Below are positions 19,494 to 27,531 of a stretch of 64,000 bases of DNA, piece by piece; the stretch's first letter is position 1; each line of letters starts with the position of its first letter. Made by a program: the position numbers and the translations under genes. This DNA comes from Alpinimonas psychrophila (GTDB taxonomy: Bacteria; Actinomycetota; Actinomycetes; Actinomycetales; Microbacteriaceae). Under the pieces are notes generated by a model that made no database searches, was not told the origin of the DNA, and worked only from the letters and a program-made list of their open reading frames with translations. Where the stretch lies: positions 806,001 to 870,000 of the forward strand of contig NZ_JACGWU010000001.1 in assembly GCF_014137865.1 (NCBI RefSeq). Direction: 5' to 3'.

Positions 19494-20768
19494 CTAGGGC
19501 TTTTTCGTTTCTGGTCGAGAAGCCAGCACGTATGCCGCGACGAGCAGGAAAACGGCGATGGCGCCTGCCACAAAGAATGACTGCGGGACTCCTGACGTTT
19601 GAATGACAATCCCGGCTATTGCACTGCCTATAGCGGCACCAATGTTATGGCCGGTGTTGACCCAGGTCGTCGATTCTGTTTTGCGGGTGTCTCCCCCGAA
19701 ATCATTTGCCCCAAAATAAGCCACGATCATCACCGGTGAGAAGAAGAGACCGGTGACCACGATTGCCGTTGCCACCCAAAACCCATTGCCGGTGAGTCCC
19801 GAAATCACGCCGACGAGTGTCGACAGTCCCGAAAGGATAAGAGCAATCAGGATGACCTGGAATCGCGGTCGTCCCGCAATCGGCATAGCACCAAAGATCA
19901 GACCACCGACGGCGCTGCCGCCTGCGAAAAGTCCGAGAACAATGCCCGCGGCTGCGGCACCGGATGTTCCAGGAAAGGCTGCGGGAACGGCAATTGTGAG
20001 GTTGCCGGAGATGAGACCAGCAACGATGGCGGGCAACAGAAGGCCGAGGAAATGAGGGTTTCGAAGCAACGTGGGGCGCTTTTTCGTTCGAGCTTTAGGG
20101 CTCGACTCGGAGCTTGAATGGGGGTTCGATTCAGCATTCACCGGAAAAACCGTTGATACGGGGGGCTCGCGTCGAATGGCGGGTGAGGAGACGAACATCA
20201 CCGTGCCGGAGATCACAAGCACGGCGGGAACCAAGAGGACGAATCCTGGGGCAAACACAGCTAGGGCGAAACCCGCAGCGGCCGGGCCAACGAGCCAGAG
20301 CAACTCCTCCACGACGGAGTCGAAGCTCAGCGCTTTGCGCAGGAGCGCTGGTTGGGGTGTCAATTCGGCCCACGCCACACGCATCGATGGTCCCACCGGC
20401 GGCGCGACACTGCCCGCTAGCGAGGCGAGGACAACCATGAAGGCGCCCGGCCACGACATAAGCGCTCCCGCTGCCAGAGCGATGATGAACCCGCCAAAGG
20501 CAAGCGCCAGCACAAGAAGAACTACATATCGACCGTGACGATCGATGAGCGCAGCACGAACGGGTGCCAAAAACGACGCCGTGGCCCCGAATGCTGCGAC
20601 AGCAATTCCGGCAGAGGCGACCGAACCCGAGGTTTCCTGAACGGCGAAGAACAGGGGCAGAATCACCAGTGCGTAGGCGGATCGTGCGACAAGAGCGCTG
20701 AGGAACGTGCGGGGAACATTCGGCAGTGTCAGAACGTCGACATAGCGTGCGCTCGTGAGCGAAGACAT
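19494..20768 (-). CDS. MFS transporter, 12 TM
   Basis: 424-residue major facilitator protein with about 12 hydrophobic segments and a ~40-residue charged loop between the two halves (residues ~195-230). It resembles the drug-exporter-like MFS found in actinobacteria, with unknown substrate. The ATG at 20768 has GGAG eight bases upstream; the frame is open for 19 more codons but these have no hydrophobic or conserved content. It is divergent from the PadR operon, and the shared intergenic space carries the PadR-type repeats, so it may be under the same regulator. Confidence 0.85.
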   Translation of the reverse strand: MSSLTSARYVDVLTLPNVPRTFLSALVARSAYALVILPLFFAVQETSGSVASAGIAVAAFGATASFLAPVRAALIDRHGRYVVLLVLALAFGGFIIALAAGALMSWPGAFMVVLASLAGSVAPPVGPSMRVAWAELTPQPALLRKALSFDSVVEELLWLVGPAAAGFALAVFAPGFVLLVPAVLVISGTVMFVSSPAIRREPPVSTVFPVNAESNPHSSSESSPKARTKKRPTLLRNPHFLGLLLPAIVAGLISGNLTIAVPAAFPGTSGAAAAGIVLGLFAGGSAVGGLIFGAMPIAGRPRFQVILIALILSGLSTLVGVISGLTGNGFWVATAIVVTGLFFSPVMIVAYFGANDFGGDTRKTESTTWVNTGHNIGAAIGSAIAGIVIQTSGVPQSFFVAGAIAVFLLVAAYVLASRPETKKP

Positions 20769-20885
20769 GGGAGAAACTCCAAGATGGGCGGGGAGGCGCG
20801 AGACCTGATCAGGCTCGATGTGCATCTGATGAATCTACCCTGCAGGGCCAAGGTCGCGGAGGCCCAACAGCCTACAATCTATCAT

Positions 20886-20918
20886 GTATACATTGCGCGT
20901 ATACGCATTGTGTATAGT
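20886..20918. promoter_or_regulatory. 13-bp tandem GTATAC operator and -10 box of the PadR operon
   Basis: GTATAC at 20886, GTATAC at 20899 and GTATAG at 20912 are spaced exactly 13 bp. The first two are embedded in longer palindromes (atgtatacat and gcgtatacgc). The third overlaps TATAGT, a good -10 box, which ends seven bases before the PadR ATG, implying a leaderless mRNA. PadR repressors usually bind ATGT...ACAT-type palindromes at their own promoters. Confidence 0.7.
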
Positions 20919-20925
20919 TGCATTT

Positions 20926-21453
20926 ATGGATAACACGCAGACCCTTTTGGGCATCCTCGGCACGGGTCCCAGTTATGGCTACGACGTAAAGCGAAGCTAT
21001 GACCGCTACTTCGGTTCCAAAAAACCGATGGCCTTTGGGCAGGTCTACGCGACACTGGCAAGGCTATTGCGCGACGGCCTCATCGCGATGCTGGGTGAGG
21101 AAACGGGCAGCGGACCCGATCGCAAAAGATACGAAATAACCGAGGTTGGGCGTAAGCGCGTATCTGAATGGATGTTCACCCCCGACGTTCCTGAGGCCCA
21201 GCTACAAAGCAACCTTTTTGCTAAAACGGTCATTGCTCTCCTGTTGGAAGATGATGCCGAAGGGCTTCTCGATATCCAACGTGGCGAACACATGGCGCGT
21301 CTTCGCGAGCTGACGTCCGCGAAACGTGGAGCCAACGTCATGGAGGTTCTGATGTGCGACCATGCGATGTTCCACATTGAAGCCGATCTGCGGTGGATTG
21401 ACCTCACGGCGGCGCGACTGACGGAGTTGCGCGCACAGGTGACAGGAGCATGA
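20926..21453 (+). CDS. PadR-family transcriptional regulator
   Basis: 175-residue repressor. The winged-helix domain (residues 1-85) has the family pattern LLGILGTGPSYGYDVKRSYDR and GQVYATLARLLRDGLI, followed by the C-terminal Vir_act_alpha_C-type helical dimerisation region. The ATG at 20926 was chosen over 20884, because the latter lies inside the operator. Its stop overlaps the ABC ATPase start (ATGA), so it is the first gene of a three-gene operon and probably senses the compound the transporter handles. Confidence 0.92.
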   Translation: MDNTQTLLGILGTGPSYGYDVKRSYDRYFGSKKPMAFGQVYATLARLLRDGLIAMLGEETGSGPDRKRYEITEVGRKRVSEWMFTPDVPEAQLQSNLFAKTVIALLLEDDAEGLLDIQRGEHMARLRELTSAKRGANVMEVLMCDHAMFHIEADLRWIDLTAARLTELRAQVTGA

Positions 21454-22193
21454 GCATGGAAATGGACATGAGTCTTGGCTGTAATTCCTCGGGAGTTCCC
21501 CTTCTCTCGTGCCGTAATCTCCGCGTTTCCTTCGGAGTGACCGAGGCCCTTCGCGGTGTAGACGTGGATATATATCCTGGCGAAGTTCTGGCGGTGATGG
21601 GACCATCCGGTTCGGGCAAGTCGACCCTGCTTCATGCCCTCGCGGGCGTTGTGAAACTCGATACCGGCACCGTCACCTACAACGGCAGTGACGTCACGGC
21701 ATTGAGCGAGGCCGAGCGTTCGGCACTCCGGCTGAGCGCGTTTGGGTTCGTCTTTCAATTCGGTCAGCTCCTGCCTGATCTCAGTGCCGTCGACAACGTT
21801 TCACTGCCCCTCTTACTCGCGGGAATCCCCAGGCGTCGGGCACTGCAACAGGCAAAATCCTGGCTGGATCGGTTAGGACTGGCGGGATTCGGCGACAAAC
21901 TCCCGGGCGAAATGTCGGGAGGCCAGGCCCAGAGGGTTGCGATTGCGCGGGCGCTAGTCAACGCGCCCAAAATTCTGTTTGCCGACGAACCTACGGGATC
22001 ACTGGATTCGCTGGCTGCCGAGAATGTGATGCTGACTCTCACGGACTTGGCGCGAGCTACGGGAACAACAGTGGTCATCATCACTCACGACCCTAGAACC
22101 GCCGCCCATGCCGACCGCGAGATCATCGTGCGAGACGGGCTCGTGACATCCGGATCCGTCGCATTTTCACAGGCTTCGGATGTGCCCCAATGA
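21450..22193 (+). CDS. ABC transporter ATP-binding protein (LolD/MacB type)
   Basis: 247-residue ATPase of the MacB/LolD/FtsE class. Walker A GPSGSGKST is near residue 51-59, the Q-loop near 100, the signature MSGGQAQRVAIARAL near 155, Walker B ILFADEPTGSLD near 175 and the H-loop ITHDP near 210. It overlaps padR upstream and the FtsX-type permease downstream, four bases each (ATGA), so the three proteins are made together. These systems usually export peptides or antibiotics or act mechanically rather than import. Confidence 0.95.
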   Translation: MSMEMDMSLGCNSSGVPLLSCRNLRVSFGVTEALRGVDVDIYPGEVLAVMGPSGSGKSTLLHALAGVVKLDTGTVTYNGSDVTALSEAERSALRLSAFGFVFQFGQLLPDLSAVDNVSLPLLLAGIPRRRALQQAKSWLDRLGLAGFGDKLPGEMSGGQAQRVAIARALVNAPKILFADEPTGSLDSLAAENVMLTLTDLARATGTTVVIITHDPRTAAHADREIIVRDGLVTSGSVAFSQASDVPQ

Positions 22194-24424
22194 GCTTCGA
22201 CGTCACCAGACTGCTCATTGCCCACGACCGAGACTCAAAGAAGCGCCTCCTAGGGATTTCTGCCGGCGTTGCCGTCGGCGTCTCACTGATTCTGCTCATT
22301 TGGGGCACGTACAACGGGCTTCTGAACCGCGAGCTGCGCTCGGCCTGGACGCAGCTGGGGCCACAGTCCGCCTTGCCTTTCTACGTCTTCTCGAATCACC
22401 TCCCGAACCAAGGGGCGGCGCAGGCCGAGCTGACGGATTCCCAAGCGCTCGCATCGGTTTCCAGCGATTACTATCAGGGCCGGTCCATCGAGCGCATCAT
22501 GATTGCAGTTCCCCCTGGCTACACCGGCAGCATTCCGGGCATCGCCCGTATCCCGGAGCCGGGGACCTATCTGGCGTCGCCCGCCCTCGCGGCCCTCATC
22601 AATTCGGTGCCGGCCGACCAGCTGGCGAGCAGGTTTGGCACTCTCAGAGGAGTGATATCGGATGCCGCCCTTGCCAGCCCCGATTCGCTTGTCGTCCTCA
22701 TTGGTCAGTCGCCAGCATCCGTTAGCCAGACGTCAAACGCCAAGATTGTCACCGAGTTCACGGGTGCTATCTATGGGGGCAACGTCAACTATCTGACCCT
22801 TGCGATCATTGGCGCCATCGCCACTCTGATCCCCGTCCTGCTTTTGGTCGGTATCGTGACCGGGCTTGGCGTTGCCCAGCGCCGAGAAAGATTCGCCACG
22901 CTGCGTCTCATCGGCGCACCTCCTGGCGTGGTTTCGCGGATCGCCGCTTCCGAGACCGCACTGACGAGCACCCTTGGTGCGGTGGCTGGGGTCATTTTTG
23001 CCCTTCTCTTGGCTCCTCTGGCGGCCAAGATTCCCATCGACGGGATGACATTCTTCGTCTCCGATATTGTGTTGGATCCTCTCAGCGTGGGCCTCGTCGC
23101 GGTTGTCACAATCGTCGTCACCACCCTGGTGGCCTGGATGCGGGCCCGCCGCGTTGGCTTCGGCTCTCTGGGCACCACTCAACAGCAACACGAAAAACCT
23201 CCAAGAGCCTTCGCGCTCATTCCGCTAATCCTCGGCATTGTGGCTGTGCTCACCCCTGCAGCGACCAGCAAGGTCCAGGGTTTTCTTCATCGAGATGACC
23301 TCGCTATTTTTACGGGATTCTCACGCCCCGAGTTCTACATCCTTGGGGGCTTTGTGCTCACGACGATCGGATTGTTGGTTGCCGGGCCTTATCTGACCTT
23401 CCTGACCAGCCGTTTGGCCGCGCACCAGGCCCGCAGTGCGGCCGGAGTCGTCGCTTTCAACCGCATCCGCCGCTTGCCACGCGCTATGTTTCGCTCGGTG
23501 AGCGGTCTGGTAGCTGCGCTTTTTCTCGTGACAGTCTTTGCCACCGCTGTCACCACCGTTTACCGAGCCACGGCATTGGCCGACGATGCCGAGCACTTGT
23601 CGATGTCCACCTTGATCTCACGCCCCCTGGCAGACCCGACACCTGAGCAGATGCGGGTTCTGAATGACGCGCCTGGCGTGACCCATGCGGGCCTCGGGCT
23701 TTTCAGCCTCGAGACAAGCGCCGGTCTCTATTTCACGCGAACCGATGCTCAGCGCCTCGGACTGATGACGGCGACACAGGGCGCGACCATCACGACGGAC
23801 TATGTCGAAGTTAATTCTGGGATCGAGAACAACGAACCGGTCGCCGTGCGTGAGGCTCCTGGTGTTCTTGCAACAGAACTGGAGAATTCCATTCTGTTCG
23901 TCGCCACTGACGGCACGCCGGCGAATGTCGAGAAAGCCCGAACATCCGTCATTCTCAGCGACATCGAAATGTACACCAGCCCCAGCACGAGGTCAGAGCT
24001 GCAAGCCAACGACATGGACACCCTCGCCAGTAGCTTCGCCACCCTCGCCAACATCGGCATCTTGATTACCGCGCTCATCTCCGTGGTTTCGCTCGCGGTC
24101 GCCACGATTGGTGGAGTACTCGATCGGCGACGAATCTTCGGTTTGCTGCGCCTCATGGGCATGCCCGTGCGAACGTTGCGCCGCATTATTGCGAGCGAGA
24201 CGGCGCTTCCGTTCGTGACGGTTTTCGGCGTCTGTATTGCTCTGGGCGTTACCGTTGCGTGGGCGATCGTCACGGGTCTCTCGCCGAACCGCACTATCGA
24301 TTGGCCCGACCCGTCGTTCCACGTCGTCATTGCGCTCAGTCTTGCTCTGGCCGCGCTTTCAATAGCAGCAACGTTGAGAAGTGCCGAGAAGCACACGGGC
24401 ATCAGTGCGACGAGGTACGAGTAG
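22190..24424 (+). CDS. FtsX-like ABC transporter permease
   Basis: 744-residue membrane protein with two FtsX/MacB-type permease modules, each with a long external loop. The first group of three TM segments lies at about 205-320 and the second near 620-730, with extra TM segments around residues 15-40 and 345-470. Such duplicated permeases in Gram-positives work with a LolD-type ATPase in antimicrobial-peptide resistance or export. It starts on the ATPase stop and has the operon's last stop. The substrate is unknown. Confidence 0.92.
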   Translation: MSFDVTRLLIAHDRDSKKRLLGISAGVAVGVSLILLIWGTYNGLLNRELRSAWTQLGPQSALPFYVFSNHLPNQGAAQAELTDSQALASVSSDYYQGRSIERIMIAVPPGYTGSIPGIARIPEPGTYLASPALAALINSVPADQLASRFGTLRGVISDAALASPDSLVVLIGQSPASVSQTSNAKIVTEFTGAIYGGNVNYLTLAIIGAIATLIPVLLLVGIVTGLGVAQRRERFATLRLIGAPPGVVSRIAASETALTSTLGAVAGVIFALLLAPLAAKIPIDGMTFFVSDIVLDPLSVGLVAVVTIVVTTLVAWMRARRVGFGSLGTTQQQHEKPPRAFALIPLILGIVAVLTPAATSKVQGFLHRDDLAIFTGFSRPEFYILGGFVLTTIGLLVAGPYLTFLTSRLAAHQARSAAGVVAFNRIRRLPRAMFRSVSGLVAALFLVTVFATAVTTVYRATALADDAEHLSMSTLISRPLADPTPEQMRVLNDAPGVTHAGLGLFSLETSAGLYFTRTDAQRLGLMTATQGATITTDYVEVNSGIENNEPVAVREAPGVLATELENSILFVATDGTPANVEKARTSVILSDIEMYTSPSTRSELQANDMDTLASSFATLANIGILITALISVVSLAVATIGGVLDRRRIFGLLRLMGMPVRTLRRIIASETALPFVTVFGVCIALGVTVAWAIVTGLSPNRTIDWPDPSFHVVIALSLALAALSIAATLRSAEKHTGISATRYE

Positions 24425-24445
24425 CGGCGTCCAGTTCAAGACACT

Positions 24446-25930
24446 CTAAAGTACGGAGTGCGTGACGCGACCGGCAACCATCGTGAGCATGACGGGCATG
24501 TTGCGCAGCTCATCCACGGAGGACAGCAGCGGGTCGTAGTCAATGATGACGATGTCGGCCGGCTCCCCCACGGCGATACGCGAGCGAGCGGAGGCAGCGA
24601 GAGCGGCCTCCGGTGCAATGCGCTGCTCAGGATGCCAGGGCGGCAACCCGCCACGAGTGCGCTCCACGGCCGAAGCAATGGCGAACCATGGATCCAGCGG
24701 CGCCACAGGCGCGTCCGAACCGAAAGAAAGGGTAACTCCAGCGGTCAACAAGTCTCGAAATGGATAGGCCTCGGATGCGCTACCAGCCCACAAGGAATCG
24801 GCAGATTCGCGGTCATCCATGGCATGTTCCGGTTGAACACTGGCTCTGACTCCGAGCTCGGCAAAACGAGCAATGTCGGCGTAGGTCAGCAGTTGCGCGT
24901 GTTCAATTGACCCTTCACAGTGCACGGCCTCGAAGGCGTCGAGCGCCAGGGTGTTGGCGCGGTCGCCAATGGCGTGAACGGCAAGGGACAGTCCGGCGGC
25001 CCACGACTTCGCCATGATGCTCACCAAGTCGCTATAGGCAACGTTGAGAACGCCGTGAGCGTGAGGTTGACCCGCCATTCCGGGATACTCGGCGTAGCAA
25101 AAAGCGGTGCGCGAGCCCAAAGATCCGTCACTAATGATCTTGTGCGACCCGACGCGCAGGAGGCCGTCGGTGGATGCAATCGTATCGCCGGTGCGGAGGC
25201 CCATTTCGATCGCCCGGTCGATATCGGAGGTGTAAATGCCGAACTCCACGCGAAGCTGGTTGATGCCGTTTGCGATGCGCCGACGCCATGTGGCAACGTT
25301 CCAGTCCATCTCGAAATCGACGATGCCAACGATTCCCCGAGCCGCCGCCGCCCTTGCCGCATCGGCCGCGAAGGCGTCCCCTTCGGCGGCGCTAACGTTG
25401 CCGAGCACCATCATCACGTCGAACGCGTCTTGTTCCACGAGATACCCCGTGGCGTGGCCTGCCTTGCCCTGTTCGGCAAGGGCCGCCGAGTTGAGCCAGA
25501 CACTATGGAGGTCGGCGCTCAGAACATAGACCGGGGTGTCGCCAGAGACGTCATCAAGAGCAGAAAAATGCGGCTGAACAGGCCACCGGTTCGCGAGGAA
25601 TTTTGCGCCCAAGAAGGGGCCCTTCCCTGCGTCAACCCACTGCCGAACAATGCCCACAATTTGCTCTAGCGAATTGGAGGCTGAGACGTCATAGCGCCTT
25701 CGCGCTTGCGCCCAGTTGGAGAAGTGCACGTGGTTATCCCACAGCCCGGGAACAATGTAGCGCCCGCCTAAGTCGATCGTGTCCCCCTCGACTTCGGTGA
25801 GCGAGATCACTCCAGTGGCCCCCACAAAGTCGATGCCGCGAATGACGCCGTCGTCGATCACAACGTTGATAAGCGCGCCAATCAGGCTGCGTTCACCAGG
25901 AATCCGGGCATTCAAGAGGGTGAGGGTCAT
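24446..25930 (-). CDS. Amidohydrolase family protein (YtcJ-like)
   Basis: 494-residue metal-dependent hydrolase of the amidohydrolase_3 branch. The metal-binding DNHVHF motif is near residue 65-70, HAIGDRAN near 305, IEHAQL near 330, and SFGSDAPVAPLDPW near 400, covering the expected His/Asp ligands. The C-terminal beta-sandwich VGEPADIVIIDYDPL is intact. Members hydrolyse amides or N-formyl groups, but the substrate here is unknown. The Nei-type gene ends six bases upstream, so the two are probably co-transcribed. Confidence 0.9.
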   Translation of the reverse strand: MTLTLLNARIPGERSLIGALINVVIDDGVIRGIDFVGATGVISLTEVEGDTIDLGGRYIVPGLWDNHVHFSNWAQARRRYDVSASNSLEQIVGIVRQWVDAGKGPFLGAKFLANRWPVQPHFSALDDVSGDTPVYVLSADLHSVWLNSAALAEQGKAGHATGYLVEQDAFDVMMVLGNVSAAEGDAFAADAARAAAARGIVGIVDFEMDWNVATWRRRIANGINQLRVEFGIYTSDIDRAIEMGLRTGDTIASTDGLLRVGSHKIISDGSLGSRTAFCYAEYPGMAGQPHAHGVLNVAYSDLVSIMAKSWAAGLSLAVHAIGDRANTLALDAFEAVHCEGSIEHAQLLTYADIARFAELGVRASVQPEHAMDDRESADSLWAGSASEAYPFRDLLTAGVTLSFGSDAPVAPLDPWFAIASAVERTRGGLPPWHPEQRIAPEAALAASARSRIAVGEPADIVIIDYDPLLSSVDELRNMPVMLTMVAGRVTHSVL

Positions 25931-25936
25931 GATTTT

Positions 25937-26944
25937 CTAATTCTGACAGCCCGGGCACCAATACAGCTTGCGCGCGCCCATGACATCCAAACGAATGTTG
26001 GTGCCGCACCGCCGACACGGCAGCCCCTCACGTTTGTAGACCCAATAACGTTCGGCTCTCGTGTCTTGAAGAGGGGCATCTGCACCCAGTCGGGTGAGCA
26101 TTCTGCCTTCCCGGATTCCGATGGGCAACAGTTCACACCAGTCACGCCAGAGGGCGCGCACCGTGTCGATCGGCACCAAGTTTGCGGGAGTGTAGGGACT
26201 GAGGTGGGCACGAAAGAGCATCTCGGCCCGGTACACGTTGCCGATTCCGGCGACGATGGATTGGTCCATCAGCAACTGGCCGATGGGCACTTTGCGTCGC
26301 GTTACAGCGTCCACGAAGCGCTGTTCGGCTTCCGGGCCAAGATCCGTTACCGGGTCGGGCCCCAAGCGATTCAGCACTAGCTGCACTCCCGACGCGTCCA
26401 GTACCTCGCACGCGGTCGGGCCACGCAGGTCCGCCACGGTGTTCGGGGTCAAGAGGCGCACGCGCACTGCGCCCACGGGCTCGTGTGGAAAAGTTTCATC
26501 GAGCGGCACGCCCAGATCACGTTCATCCTCGGAGACCCGCACGTTACGACGTTGCCCCTCGCTGGCGTACTGCACGCCACTGCGAGCGCCAGCCCCCCGC
26601 GGCGCTCCGACACTGTGGGATCCACCCTCGTCGGCACCACCCTCGGCGGCCGAGAACAGGGGACTCACGATTCCCGCGAAATCCCAGGCACCATAGATGC
26701 CGAGGTGCACGCGCAGCCACACACCAGAGTCCAGGCTTGCATTAGAACCGGGCGCATCAACGCCAGAATCGAACCCGAGAAACATCTGCTTGCCCACGGC
26801 CTTCGCCTCGTGCAGCGTCATTCCGTCGAGAACCGCTGCACCCTCGGCAAACCGCCCCTGAGGGGACGATGCAGCAATGGCGTGCCCCACGAAATCGCGC
26901 TGAAACTGAAGGGCTACCCGGTGAACACTGTGACCTTCGGGCAC
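25937..26944 (-). CDS. Fpg/Nei-family DNA glycosylase-lyase
   Basis: Base-excision repair enzyme for oxidised bases. The N-terminus MPEGHSVHR supplies the catalytic Pro-2/Glu-3. The H2TH region (QLLMDQSIVAGIGNVYRAEMLF) is near 215-240 and the C-terminal zinc finger has two CxxC pairs (CRRC, CPGC). At 335 residues it is longer than Fpg (~270), because an Ala/Gly/Ser-rich insert of about 55 residues lies at about 95-150, between two N-domain strands. The SVHR start is typical of actinobacterial Nei2. Four bases separate it from the upstream rpiB. Confidence 0.92.
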   Translation of the reverse strand: MPEGHSVHRVALQFQRDFVGHAIAASSPQGRFAEGAAVLDGMTLHEAKAVGKQMFLGFDSGVDAPGSNASLDSGVWLRVHLGIYGAWDFAGIVSPLFSAAEGGADEGGSHSVGAPRGAGARSGVQYASEGQRRNVRVSEDERDLGVPLDETFPHEPVGAVRVRLLTPNTVADLRGPTACEVLDASGVQLVLNRLGPDPVTDLGPEAEQRFVDAVTRRKVPIGQLLMDQSIVAGIGNVYRAEMLFRAHLSPYTPANLVPIDTVRALWRDWCELLPIGIREGRMLTRLGADAPLQDTRAERYWVYKREGLPCRRCGTNIRLDVMGARKLYWCPGCQN

Positions 26945-26947
26945 GGG

Positions 26948-27436
26948 TTAGTGATCAACGCCCTTGCCAGCGATGTCACCGGTGGTCTCGAACTCGGCCA
27001 GCTGGGCGATGCGGCGCACGTGACGCTCATCCCCGGAGAATGGCTCCGCAATGAAGGCGTCTATGAAACTCACGGCCTCTTCCAAGGTGTGTTGACGGGC
27101 ACCAATCGAAATCACGTTGGCATCGTTGTGCTGGCGGGCCAGCTCCGCGGTCGAAATACTCCACACGAGCGCCGCTCGAGCACCGGCAACCTTGTTGGCC
27201 GCCATTTGCTCGCCGTTACCCGAGCCGCCGAACACAATTCCGAGCGCCGACACGCCAGCGCTCTGGTCCCGAACAACACCGATCGCGGCGTTGATGCAGA
27301 AGGCGGGGTAATCATCCAAAGCGTCATAGTCAACCGGTCCATGGTCAATGACCTCATGCCCGGCAGCACTCAGGTGCGTCTGCAGAAACTGGCTGAATTC
27401 GAGTCCGGCATGGTCGGTGGCGAGGTGAATGCGCAT
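26948..27436 (-). CDS. rpiB: Ribose-5-phosphate isomerase B
   Basis: Interconverts ribose 5-phosphate and ribulose 5-phosphate in the pentose phosphate pathway. 162 residues, typical of RpiB. The sugar-phosphate loop (ATDHAGLE near residue 6-13), FGGSGNGEQMAANKV near 68-83 and HNDANVISIGARQH near 102-116 are all present. The anion hole GSGNGE differs slightly from the common GTGIGM, as in the actinobacterial branch. Divergent from pepN. Confidence 0.95.
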   Translation of the reverse strand: MRIHLATDHAGLEFSQFLQTHLSAAGHEVIDHGPVDYDALDDYPAFCINAAIGVVRDQSAGVSALGIVFGGSGNGEQMAANKVAGARAALVWSISTAELARQHNDANVISIGARQHTLEEAVSFIDAFIAEPFSGDERHVRRIAQLAEFETTGDIAGKGVDH

Positions 27437-27531
27437 TTCCCAATTTTAGGGGCGGATAGGCTGGTCCGTGGGGCACAGCCGTTTACACCCCTCGACTGTT
27501 TTGCCCGACACACCTGTTGGAAGGAATAACG

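Noticed and set aside
26483-27529. 348-codon plus-strand frame over the Nei-type gene and rpiB
   Set aside because: Antisense to two well-recognised enzymes; the sequence is His/Arg/Gly-rich shadow.
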